Of a DNA stretch of 64,000 bases, positions 21,362 to 33,700 are shown in pieces. Location: positions 36,291,126-36,355,125 of the forward strand of contig JAJLRJ010000010.1 in the NCBI GenBank assembly GCA_024195265.1. The letters run 5' to 3'. The translations under genes and the position numbers were made by a program. Within the stretch, counting starts at the first letter, position 1. Every line of letters begins with the position of its first letter. The stretch is from Dendrophyllia cribrosa (lineage: Eukaryota > Cnidaria > Anthozoa > Scleractinia > Dendrophylliidae). The notes under the pieces were generated by a model. That model made no database searches. It was not told where the DNA came from and saw only the letters and a program-made list of their open reading frames with translations.

Positions 21362-24316
21362 ACATTGCTACTCTTACTTATTTATTAACCCTGGGTTCCT
21401 TAGAAAATAATGTGATAAGTAATAAAATTATAACAAATATGAGAAAGAGTGTTTCATCAGGATTTTCAAACACTGAGAAGTGGGTCGAAAAATGAGGCCC
21501 ACCCGAGTTTTTTATTCACCAACTTCGAGGTGTTTGGCTACCTGATGAAACACTCTCGAGTGCAGGGCCTTAGCTAGCATGGGGCAAACCGAGGCACTTG
21601 CCTCAGTAAAAATAACAATGATTTGTATGTGTGTGTCCTAGGAAAAAAATATTTGGGTTCAAATCATTGAATAAATGATGATATTGCCTCGGTAAGAATT
21701 TTCGTATGGCTACAGCCCTGGAGTGTTTGATGTAATTTCTCAAACTGATCATTAAACACAAAGAAAATGAAAGAATAAAATCGCAAAAATCTATGCTAAC
21801 CCTTTCACTCCCAGAGTCAATTATGGAGACATGTAGTGTAGTTCTAACTTTTGAGTCTGTGGACGAAATTCTATGGTGTGACCGTTCAAATGAAACCTCT
21901 TCAGCAGTACTTTTGCATAGTATCATTTGTTATTCAATATTTTACAAAATGAAATTTGGGATTTTTCTTGAATTTTGATGTTTGGCACTCTCAGGAGTTA
22001 AAGGGTTAAGATCGGTTATCCAAACCATTTTCATGCTTATGATGTTCTTTGTTCAAACTTGGTGGATTATATAGTAGTTTGAGAAAAACAGATAATAAAC
22101 ATGGGCTTGTTAACCCTTCCACTCCAAAGTTTGAAATTCTGCTTTGGAAAATGTTGCTGAAAATTTAACATTGCCACAATGAAGCACTGCCCTGGACATG
22201 AGTTGTCACTAATTTTTTTTTTTTGATAGGCTAGGAAATAAAGAAAGTAGGTGGTCACAGAAAAGACATTGTTTATTGCTTTAGTGGTTGAACAACTAGA
22301 CCCCTTTATTCCAAGACCTTTTTTAAACCTTTTAAGGTTAGCTTACCTTATTTCCATGTTATATCACCAAGTGCCACCAATATACAACTTAATTAAATAA
22401 AATGATTCTAAAGAGCAAAACACTTTCATCACTTTAGGCAATTTTTTTCTTCCCAAATCAAGCTCCTGGCCATAATCATGAAAGCATGATCTATCAGCTG
22501 CAGGGGGCATAGCTAGGATTTTTCAAAGGAGGGGGGTCACACTGTGTCACACCCAGGGTACTTACCAGATTCTCATGTCGACATCCACGCTGTGTTTTAC
22601 AAAAAGTGACTCACAAAGGGGGGTACACGGACACCCCATGAATTTTTAGAGCTTTGTTTATAAGCTTTGCAATAATTGCAAAAATTTCTGAACAAAATTA
22701 ATAACCTTTCTGTTAAAAATGTACACAAAGTTCAAAATAAAGTGTTAACATGTAACCTCGTGTCTTTGTTTGTTCCATGTCCTCTGTGGCCTATCTTTGA
22801 GTATTTTCTTCCATGCAAGAGGGTGGTTAAGGGGGGGGGGGGGGGTCTAGATCACGTTTCACAAAAAATAAAATTGACATTTCATGTTTCATGGAGAATA
22901 AAATGGCCATGTCACGAAAAAAAAAACATTCCTTACTTTTTGCTAATTAAATTACATCCAAAGTACAGCTTTTTTTGTTGTCTTCACCGACCGTCCACTC
23001 CTCGTTCTTCCTGATGTAAAAAGAAAGCCGAGTTCTTTATTTTGCTGATGTGTAAAATTACCTAACCTTGTGTAGAGTGACCTGGGGTCCAGAATGACGA
23101 TCAGTCACGGTCATGCATTCGTCGCACAATTTACCACCGGTGTAGTTAAACGCTTACTGGATAATGTTTTGGGAGGAAGAAACTGAAAGAATCACGGTTT
23201 ATAGTAGCATTTCACGAGAAAAAAACAACAGTCATTTTGTAGTGCTCATAAAAAAAGTTGATTCACGGTTTACGGGTATGTAACCAAATCACTTTTCACG
23301 AGGAAAAAAATTTCACAATTCACGGGGAAAAAAAAGGCCTTTCACAGATCACGAAAAAACCCTTTACCACCTTCATGTAAATAAATCATATAACTTTATT
23401 TGAACGTTTTGAACAAAGGTTATTAATTTTGTGCATAAATTTTTGCAAATATTGCAAAGCTAAAAAACAAACCTCTACATACATACATACATATACCCAG
23501 TACCCAATTTCCCAACTCGCACACTGTGCTTGGTTTGCCTGTGGTGGATCAAGGCTTATTTTGAGTTTTGCATTCTTCATCTGAAGAGCACATTACTGAA
23601 CCAAATAACAAACTTCATTAACTCATTCTTGGGAGGTAGGCTAGAGCTGTTTTGGCTCCTTTTCCTTGTGCTTATGTTTGTATTGTTGTGTTGCCCACAT
23701 AAACTGGGATAACAAGCATAAACAGAAGCACAACTCTTCCTTGTCTGCCATGTTGGATTCAAATTTGGTGGCAGTCGCGCACAAAAATTTTTTTGTGCCT
23801 GCATATGTCACCTTATGCTTATCTCGCATGTAAACATCCCTGTACTTACGCTTACATCGTACATGTAAACAAGGCTTAGTACAGACCAATACTTGGGTTA
23901 CATTAATTTTGTTACACACTTTCCCCACAAAAGCCACTGTATTTAATAGATGCCTGCCCCTCCCCCCCTCGTATGTAGTTTGTGGCTAACATTATAATCA
24001 AAAGAAACTACATTGTATTTCACGAGATTGATTGAAAACTAGATTTATTCCAGGAAATTTATTACAGAGATGTAAAAAGACCTCGTAATACAGGAGCTTA
24101 TTAAATTATCTTCTTTCTTTTACAACAAACACACCAAAAGTCACAATCCAAATTGTTGTCAAGTTTCTCTGTGATATCCTATTAAGCCCAACAAATTCAT
24201 CCCATCAGTCACATAAAGTCCACAGGTAAGCTTAAATCCAACAGTGTTCATTTTATCAGCCAAAGTTCCGTTATTAAAGATCTTTAAATATTGGGCGCTT
24301 GATCACGTGACCGTCT
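21362..24316. other. Spacer between TMEM147 and ATP5PF
   Basis: No gene was recognised. It holds a hairpin repeat (21447-21556, AGTGTTTCATCAGGATTTT… with the inverse), a CAGGGCC(T/G)TAGC-type element (21564-21720), one copy of the 105-bp satellite (21800-21990), a G-rich element with many TTCACG/ATCACG words (about 22828-23365) and ATAC microsatellite (23478-23492). The 3' UTRs of both genes must lie here; a minus AATAAA is at about 24043. Confidence 0.5.
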
Positions 24317-24625
24317 TCATTTGACAAAGTCGAACTTGGGAAACTCCTCCAAATTTCCTTCACCGTACCTCTTTCGTATCTGCTGCATTTCCACCTCGAC
24401 TTTAGCCTTCATCTCTGGCGTGTTGTCCACTAAACCTCCACCGGCGGCGGTGCTTTTCTTCTTGTATTCATGCAACTTCTCTACGAACAATTTCTGTATA
24501 GGATCAGCATTCTTGTCTCCCTTAAACAGTAAAACAGCTGTCATCCCGATGTTCCTTCTAAAGGTGGCCTGAAACGAGCCAGTTGTCTGAGAAAGCAGTC
24601 GTGAGAAGCGAAAAATTGCTGCCAT
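24317..24625 (-). CDS. ATP5PF: ATP synthase-coupling factor 6, mitochondrial (F6)
   Basis: F6 is a peripheral-stalk subunit of mitochondrial ATP synthase and helps hold F1 to Fo. The ORF is 102 codons in a single exon, close to the ~108 residues of animal precursors. The first ~27 residues are rich in Arg, Ser and Phe and lack acidic residues, as expected of a mitochondrial presequence. The mature part has DPIQKLFVEKLHEYKKK, matching the family's DPVQKLFVDKIREYKSK, then GGGLVDNTPEMKAKVE, and ends LEEFPKFDFVK, matching NTFPTFKFE. The start ATG faces the HMBS start 121 bp away. The gene is intronless here, but its divergent spacing and intact frame argue against a processed pseudogene. Confidence 0.93.
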   Translation of the reverse strand: MAAIFRFSRLLSQTTGSFQATFRRNIGMTAVLLFKGDKNADPIQKLFVEKLHEYKKKSTAAGGGLVDNTPEMKAKVEVEMQQIRKRYGEGNLEEFPKFDFVK

Positions 24626-24746
24626 CGTGCTTCTCTACTCGCCGCAATATTCAAGATGGCGGACCTTGAACTTCACTGTGATCTCGTTTTGAGGTAGAGG
24701 CTGTTGGTGTCCAATCCTTTTGCACGTGAATTTCTTCTCGGTCAAC
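24626..24746. promoter_or_regulatory. Shared spacer between ATP5PF and HMBS (candidate bidirectional promoter)
   Basis: Only 121 bp separate the two divergent start codons, so 5' UTRs and promoter elements must overlap or be very short. A YY1-like CAAGATGGCGGAC lies at 24652-24664, and a second ATGGCGGAC contains the HMBS start. YY1-type sites near the start are common in mitochondrial and housekeeping promoters of animals. Sharing of one promoter is inferred from spacing. Confidence 0.5.
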
Positions 24747-27700
24747 ATGGCGGACGAAGGAACAGTTAAAGTTGGTTCACGGAAAAGTCAGGTATGAGCC
24801 AATCTGCATAAATTGACGATTTGTATTTTGAAGAAAAAAAGAGTTTAGCTATTTCTGACAAACTTTGCGTTTTATACAGAAATTTTCCGGTTTTTTTCTT
24901 CTCTCAGCACTGGATATCTTTAGAGATAGGGTATTGCGTGATATTGAGCGTAAGGCCCTCAATATCAATATTAAACCTTCAGGGCCGTAGCCAGTATGAG
25001 GCACAACGAGGCACTTGCCTCAGTCATGATCCCAGTCATCATAAAGAACCTAAATAGCTAGGCGGGGAATTTGACCATGGGTATTCTGGATATTGCCTCA
25101 GTCCTTATTTTTTTTCTGGCTACGGCCCTGCCCTTAAACTCACAGTTCCGATTGTTTCCATAGAACTTAGTCAAGTAAATATCGGTGAAATGTCTCATGG
25201 TGTTACCAACGTAATAATAAAGTGATTTTAAGATGATGAAAATTGGTGACAATAATTTTCAACTTTAAGTATGAAATCGTAGTATGATTGCCATCTGGGT
25301 CTACCCCTTTGTGGTGGGGGAAGCATATGTGGGGAGAGTGGGGAGAGTGTGGAGGAAGGGCACTAGGATTTGAAAGTGGCAGGGAGATGTGAATTGACTG
25401 ATGCACAAGTAGAGGTTCAACTGTATCAAAAATAATAAACTTGCTGACCTTAAGTTTTGAAGATTTCTTAAAGCAAAAAACCTGCCAGATCTCACTACCC
25501 CTCCCCTGGTCACTTCAAATTGGAGTACCCTGCCTGTAGAAGATTGAGGAGGGGGAGGGAAGAGATAGCACCTATGGTTCATGTGCAATTGTACCAATAG
25601 GCTATTGTGTTGTTTCAGAAAATAACAAACCCCCCCCCCCCCCCCCATAAAAGTTTTTTTTTTACATTTAAACCCCCACCCCTCTGGAAGTTCCAGTTTA
25701 GCTTCATACTTTCCTTTCCTTAAAAAATTCACTTTTCAGATCCCCCCTTTTTAATGACCTTCCATGGTGGGAGGGAGGTTATGGTTATCTCCTGGGAGTG
25801 CACATTGGAAATGCACAACCAAGTGGTTTTCTTTTACTTGTATCATATAGTTTAACCCTTCCGTGGCCACAGATAGTCGCTTTACCTATAAGTTGCCACA
25901 GATAGTCGCTTTACCCATAAGTGGCCACAGATAGTCACTAATTACCCATAAGTGGCCACAGATAGTCACTTTACCCATAAGTGGCCACAGGCGACTATAG
26001 TCTTCATACACTATTTGCAAAATAAAGTATTTGGCCATGGAAACAATAAAATTTGAAGAAAGTCCTTGAATTAAGATTCCTTGTCAACTTCCCATAAAAT
26101 TATTACATTTTTGTTCCATTGGTTATTGTCAAACTTTATTAACTACCAGTATTATATATTTCTATTTCATAAAGCTGGCACTTATTCAAACTAATGTCAT
26201 AGTGGATGAACTAAAGAAGCTATGGCCTGGCAAATCTTTTGAAATTGGTATGTTAAGAAAGATGATCACTGGCTCCATCACATTTTCTTTTGTAAAGTAT
26301 AATAATGCAACAATACTAACATTAATAATTTGTATTAACATCACTTAATTTTAATAATAATAACAATAATAATAACTTTAATATTTAAAGAGGAAGCCTT
26401 CTTCATTACACATGGTTTACAAAAGGGTCCTCAAAAAGTTATTCTGTAAATAATTATATCTTGTTGACCAAGGACTTTGGGCCATACTGGGAGAAAATCA
26501 GCAACAAGGTCTTGACAGACCGAGGGCTGATATTCTCCCAGTACGGTCCTGAGCAAGCTTGGTGAATAAGAGATTTATAACATTACTCCTGCTGGTGGGA
26601 GCATCGTGTGGGAACATTCGGGACAATGCCAATCCAATACTGAGAGAATATTGGACTGGCAAAAGAGCATTCTGAATGGTTGATTTTAGTTTTTGGCCCT
26701 CTGAGTGTGGTAGTCATATAATAAAACTATAAATTATTCCAAAGCACTGCACAATAAAAAGAATGGTGATAGAAAAATTATATACAAATCACTATCTAAA
26801 AATATTGCAACATGAGACAAAAAGAGGTTATAAAAGTAAAATTTTTTCAAAGTAAACAAATATTATAATTATAATCCTCCCCTTAGTTATGATATTTGAC
26901 CTTGTGATAGTTTTGTTGTTTTGTTTTCAGTTGCCATGTCAACTGTTGGTGATAAAATTCTAAATAAACCATTACCTAAAGTAAGTACATGTAATTTCTA
27001 ATGCATGTTGTATTTTATAGAAGGGCATGCAAAAGAGTTTTAAAATATTGATGATATTTTAATTGACCAAAAGAGATTTGAAAATATTATTAAACGCGTT
27101 CCTTTTCTATCTATATATGCGTGTTTCGTGTGTGTGCATGTGTGTGTGATTCATTGATGATATTTATTTTTACCTAGTTCCTGATGACCTACAACTGTGA
27201 ATTCTACCATATATTTAATAAAGGCTATTTTTAGTACTGCAAAACATTATGTTTGATCAGTGGTTTCATTGTAAATAATCAACAAGGCTTTAATATGAAC
27301 CTGTTACACCAAACTCTTTATGTTACTTGAGATCCACAGATCAAAAGAGTTAACCTGGCAATGTTTTTTAAATGCGTTCAGGACCTTAGGATTTAATTAT
27401 TAGAAGCAGTTTTGAAATTAATTTTTATTGTAATTGTTTACAGATTGGACAACAGAGTGTCTTCACCAAGGAATTGGAAGTCCTTCTTGCTAACAAAAGG
27501 TGAGATGTTTTATTTTAATATTCAAAGGGTAATTTAACTTATTAAATAAAAAGTTAAGTCTAATTAATCTTGACTGCCAGCTCCTACCCCGGTTTCTGTA
27601 ACTTGAAGCAAGTAGAAACGTTATTATCCCCAGATGGGATACCAGTGGAGCATTGCAGGGCACTCCCAGCATTGTCTTACAGCTGTAGATTTTTTCCTAT

Positions 27701-30700
27701 AAATTATTAAATATTGTGTATTGGTATCCATTTGTACATGTATGCCGGTGAGACAATATGCAGATACCACGTAACTCATTACAACCTCTAATTTCATTGG
27801 ACCTGTATATCACGCAGCTCTATTGTTTTCTGGGCTAGGGTTCATTGTTGTGTTGTTTGTTCTATTGTTTTCTCAGCAAATCAGAGAAGACCTTGTAAGA
27901 GCTGCATACTGCCCCACAATATGAAGCAAAGTTAATAATTAAAAGATTTTTTTGTTAACCTTGGCCTTTTTATAAACCAGTTAATACAGGCTTTAAAAGG
28001 CTCTTGACTTGTGGCCTATTTGTATGCCAGTGAGACAATATGCAGATACCACGCAACTCATTACAACCTCTAATTTCATTGGACCTGTATATCACGCAGC
28101 TCTATTGTTTTCTGGGCTAGGGTTCATTGTTGTGTTGTTTGTTCTATTGTTTTCTCAGCAAATCAGAGAAGACCTTGTAAGAGCTGCATACTGCCCCACA
28201 ATATGAAGCAAAGTTAATAATTAAAAGATTTTTTTGTTAACCTTGGCCTTTTTATAAACCAGTTAATACAGGCTTTAAAAGGCTCTTGACTTGTGGCCTA
28301 TTTTAAGCACCATTTTAACAGTACTTTAAATAGTGAAACGATATATAATTTATGGCATTAATGGAAACCCAAAAATAATTGTCTAATTTTGTTTTATATC
28401 ACAGCCCTATCAAAATGTGCCAGCAGCCGATGATTTTGCCACCTACAGGCGATTATTTGCAGCTTAGTTCACACTCATTTTACCCAACAACCCTTTGGAC
28501 TTGATCATTTCTGCCTACTACACCACTGTACTTGTTTATGTTGCCTTCTACTGTGAGACATTTTGAGAGGACTGTATCATCAGGGGATCCGGGAGGGCCC
28601 TGCCTGCCCTGCCCCCCTTATCTTGCCCAATAATAACTTGTTTCAGTCTCTAACAATTTACTCCCTCCATAATACATGTACACTCTGCTGCCCCCCTTTA
28701 TTACCTTTATATTCACTCTGCCACCCCACCCCCCCCCCCACCTTGTCCCCCTTGCCCCCGCCTTGCACCCCCTTGCCCACCCTTGCCCCCCCCCCCCCCC
28801 CCCCCCCCCCCACCCGCCCGCCCTTTTCAATGGAGTTTAGATCCACCACTGATTATTAATTACTCCACTAGTGCACTGAAACTATAAATAGGTGACCCCA
28901 GGTATGGATGATGGATGATTGCAATGTCTTGTTGTCTTATAGTGTGCAGCTTGTGGTCCACTCACTAAAGGATCTTCCAAGCACTCTGCCACCAGGGATG
29001 TTGATTGGAGCAGTGTTTAGGTAATCCTCGCTTCCCTGTACTTTTCCTGTTCTTCTTCTTCCACAGAGACTAACTGAGGTAATATTTCTAAATTCCAATT
29101 TAATTTGTAATCTGCGCACTGTTTTGTTTTTTAGCAGCCTGATTCCCAGACAGTTCAAGGTCACTTGCACTCACTACCTGTCTGATGTCCTTTTTTCTTT
29201 TTTTTCTTTTTTTTTTTTCTTTTTTCTTGACGTCATCTAACCATTGAATATTTCCACCAATCACAGTGGTTGTTGGACATTTTTTCTCCATCAGGAATTT
29301 CAAGAATGAGACTGAACGTACTGTGATTGATGGAAATATATTCAACAGTCAGTTGTCAGCAGGGGCGGATCCAGGAATTTCTGAAAGGGGGGTTGTACAC
29401 CTTAGAAACTTTCCACACCATGGGCGTGGACGGTGGGCTCAAGCTTCTAGGGGGTCCAGGAAGGAAAATATTTCCGACTTTATACCCTCTAAAACACCAT
29501 TTCCAACATTCCTGAGACAATGTCTTTTCTTAAGTTGTCAATTTGTGGAAGTGAAAGAACTATGTATAAAACAATTTTATTCTATCATTTTTATGAGCCA
29601 CAAGGGAGAGACAAGAGTCAATTAAACAATTTTTTTAAAAAAAATGTAGCTCAAAGGGGAGGTTGCAACCCCCTCAACCCCTCCCCTGGATCTGCCCCTG
29701 GTCAGTCCCTCAGACAAAGGACATCAGACGAGGAGAGGATAGAGATAAGTGTGAGCAACCTGGCAGACCGTTTGAGAATCAGGCTAGTTTGTTAGTTGCT
29801 CAATGTTTAGTAAGTTTAACCCTCAGCCCATTATTAACAAATAAATAGGGTCTCTTTTAATTGATACCTGGTTCACTGATTTGTCTGTTTGTTATTATTT
29901 AATCAGGCGAGATGATCCTCATGATGTAGCTGTTTTTCATCCCAAGCACAAAGGTTCAAGTCTTGCTACATTACCTAAAGGAAGGTAAGCATAATCATCA
30001 TTTTGAATTTAATAACTTCTATGTCAATTTAGGCACCAATCAAAGGCTCCTAGTAGCCAACTCGTGAATATGAAAAAAACCTTCGGACGGTAGGTGAACA
30101 TTTACTATCGCAATTGCAACAGGCAAAATATATACCCAAGCCTTATGTACTGGTCTCTGATCTGCCATGCTTATAACATTGTGATCTGCATAATATGCTT
30201 GTTAATGCATTTTTATTGTTATTTGTTCAATTATTTTTCCAGTGTTATTGGAACAAGTTCATTAAGACGCAGTGCACAACTCCAGAGAGCATTTCCACAT
30301 TTGATTATTGAAGATGTTGTATCCTTCTTCAAAATAATTAAAAATAAACAGCAACTATGAACAAATTATAACCAGGGTTCAAAATAGCAGCTGGCTGCCG
30401 GCGGTAGCCGGCACTTTGACCACACTTGCTGGCGACTTTTCACCAAAGAAAGAGAAAATTTATGTCATGCTTGGATCGGCCAACTGAAATCAAAGTCACC
30501 ACAATGGTATCCTGTAACCATAATAATTATAATTATAAGGAGTGGCCTACACACAAATCGCAAAAAGTGAAAAAAAAATCATGTTGTTGACTGCTGAGGG
30601 TATGACTGCTCATTCATTATTGACAATCGGGAAAAAATGAGCCTAGACAAAAAAAACCCTACAAATTCAAGCTTAAAGCTGTGATTTTATTTTGAACCCT

Positions 30701-33700
30701 GATAAACATGATCAGATCTACATTATGTGTCAAAAAAGTGCCTTGTTGAAGTGTTTTTGGCATAGATTCTGGCAGACACTGTTATTTTGCTTGGGGTTCT
30801 TGAGCCATGACAATATTTTGGGACAAATTGTGGCTGACATTTTTGCCTCTCCACAACTCAGTTTTAAACCCGAGTACAGTGTACCTCCACTGGAGTTTTA
30901 AATCACTCAAAAAATACCTTTTTCTCCTGTGAGACACATGAAGGCCTGACTTAGCTGGTTTGTGGTAGCTTTTTGTGCCTTTAATGTCCAAGGTATGATT
31001 TGCATCATGAAGTTGAGCCCTTACTGTTTGATGTAAGTAATATATATGTAAAGTATGTAATTTTTTAAAAATATTTTATACATTGTAAAGCACTTAGGAC
31101 AAGTAGTGATTTTGCACTACAGAAATAAATTATTATTATTATTTAATTGTCCTTAACACATCTTTCAACATTATCAGCGTGGTAACCTAAACACAAGACT
31201 AAGTAAACTTGATGCCGGTGATAAGTATGATGCCCTTATACTGGCAGCTGCTGGTATAGAACGCATGGGGTGGACGGACAGGATTGATCAGGTAAATGGA
31301 ATTTCCAACTTTATCCATTACATATTTAAGTGTGCCAGATTATTATAAGGTGGACAAATGTCCTTAAACTCAACTCCATTAGGGAAAAGTGTAGACTGAA
31401 TATCAACTATATCTTTGGAAAATACTACCAGATCATATCATTCAGTAGGTACTAGGGAATGACTGACTGTCAGTCATACTCTAGTATTTCTTTCACAGAA
31501 CCACCTTGTAAAGCACAATAAACAGAACCACAGGAAAGTACTGCTCAGTAGCTTTCATTTGAATGGTTACACTTTAGAAATTCATCCACAGACTCAAAAG
31601 TTAGAACCACCTTGTGCAGCATAATAAACAGTACCACGGGAAAGTATTGCACAGAAGCTTTCGTTTAAATGGTCACACTTTAGGGTTTCATCCACAGACT
31701 CAAAAGTTAGAACCACCTTGTACAGCATAATAAACAGTACCACAGGTAAGTTACTAGTTGCTATTATTTTGAATGGTCACACTTTAGAATTTTTTCACAT
31801 AATCAAAGAATTGAATGGCTCATGTTTAAATAATTCCATGTTTGTAACTGGAATCAATGAATCAATGAATTGTAAATCTAAACATGGCTTCTTTCTTTTT
31901 TAGATTCTTGGCCCAGATGATTGTTTGTATGCAGTAGGGCAGGTATGTGAGTGTGATGCGAGTCGTCGCCCTTGTTACTGTCTATTGAAAGGCGCCTTCA
32001 CATGACGCAAAATACTGAAGTTGGCAAACTTGTGTTGTCAAACTCAATTTGTCGTGTGTGACCGTGACATCAACAGTTGGTGTGTGTGACCGTGACATCA
32101 ACAGTTGGTGTGTGTGACTGTGACATCAACAGTTGGTGTGTGTGACTGTGACATCAACAGTTGGCATGTGTGACCGTGACATCAACAGTTGGTGTGTGTG
32201 ACTGTGACATCAACAGTTGGCATGTGTGACCGTGACATCAACAGTTGGCGTGTTTGACCGTGACATCAACAGTTGGCGTGTGTGACTGTGATATCAACAG
32301 TTGGCAAACATGTTGACAAACTGTTGTCAACAAATAAAACTATCTTGTTTCTATTCTGGGCAAATTTTTTGAGTTAGAAAAATCCCGTTTGAGTGTAAAC
32401 GTTTGTTGCAAGTTATTTGCTTCAGTTTGACAACCTCATTTCACAGAGTCCTCTTTATTCTTCTCTCAAAAAGAAGAACCCTAGAACGAGGTCGAGGTGT
32501 GCCAAAGTTTGTCATGGAGGCGGTATGCACGTCTCGGAACGCCTCACAGGATTAGCTGAGAAAACAATAGAACAAACAACAGAACAATGGACCCTAGCCC
32601 TAAAAACAATACATCTGCGTGATAACCAGGTCCAATGAAATTAGAGGTTTTGAAGAGGTGCATGGCTACTGTTGTAAACATGAGATTGTCAACTTTTTGG
32701 AGTTTGCCAACACGCGTTTATCAACTTTAGTTTGTCGTGTGAAGGCACCTTAAGGCCTGCGTTCACTCTAATGTATTTTCTTTTGAAAACCCTACATTAT
32801 CGTCCACACTTAATCCACATCCACACCAATACATGTTCGTTGCGTTTTCGAACAATGGAAAATGCATAAAAAACGATGTAAAACGCATAAAAACGGAGAC
32901 TTTCGAAAACGTTCCGAAAGTGGAGCGTTTTGAAAACACACTCAAGTGTGGACAGATGAAACAATGACAACGTTTTCAATCATTTTAGAGCGGTTTTCAA
33001 TTGAGCGTTGAAAGAAATTTTGTGATTGCTTTGGTTTTGCATTGCTACGCTTTGTGATTGGTTACAAAATCTCGCGCCAGTTTCTTAACCAATCAGAAGT
33101 AAAACCAAAACCAATCGTGACTTCGCGCGTTTTCCCGCGCTTGGCGGTGGCTACATGTGTTTGCTTCGAGTTCTGATTGGTTCATTGGATTGTCTGCGTC
33201 TGTTGTGATTGGTCAAAGTAATTACCTTGGTTTTTGTTTTACACAATCAACTGAAACCCTTTCTAACAACATTTTTTTCTTTTCACTCTTTTGTCTTCAG
33301 GGTGCTATAGCAGTAGAGGTTAATCTTGACGATCTTCAGACCATTGAGTTAGTGTCCAAACTGATTGATAATAAAACAAGTTTTACTTGTGCAGCTGAGA
33401 GGAGCTTCCTCCGAACCTTGGTGAGAAAATAAGTTATCAATGCTTTTAAGCCCTGGCCAAATAACGACACAAGTCACCGCAATTTTTAGAAATGATGATA
33501 TGGGGACAAACTTGTCTTAATTTAGTGGCCAAAGGGACTCGCAAGGATAAACAATGTATTCGCAAGTTACAAAAGGGCCATTTCAGTGCAGTCTTATGGG
33601 CGCTCAAAACAATTGTTTTCACTTGTGTCAGACTACTTACGTTTGGGTTTCTAAACGGTGAAAACCTTGCGCTACTTGCGGGCAAATCAGAGCTCGATCA

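Noticed and set aside
24317..24625. ATP5PF as a processed pseudogene (it has no introns)
   Set aside because: Frame is intact, there is no poly-A tract next to it, and it shares a short divergent spacer with HMBS.
28563..28859. Reading frames over C/G runs (also 13360-13666, 25301-25732, 45048-45281)
   Set aside because: They exist because homopolymer and simple sequence lacks stops; the peptides are Pro- or Gly-runs without domains.
32417..32638. 73-codon frame in HMBS intron 9
   Set aside because: Mostly a dispersed repeat also found at 34690-34820 and 28080-28160.
31989..32751. CRISPR-like array of regular repeats
   Set aside because: The 28-bp units are directly adjacent without spacers and the DNA is animal; it is a minisatellite.
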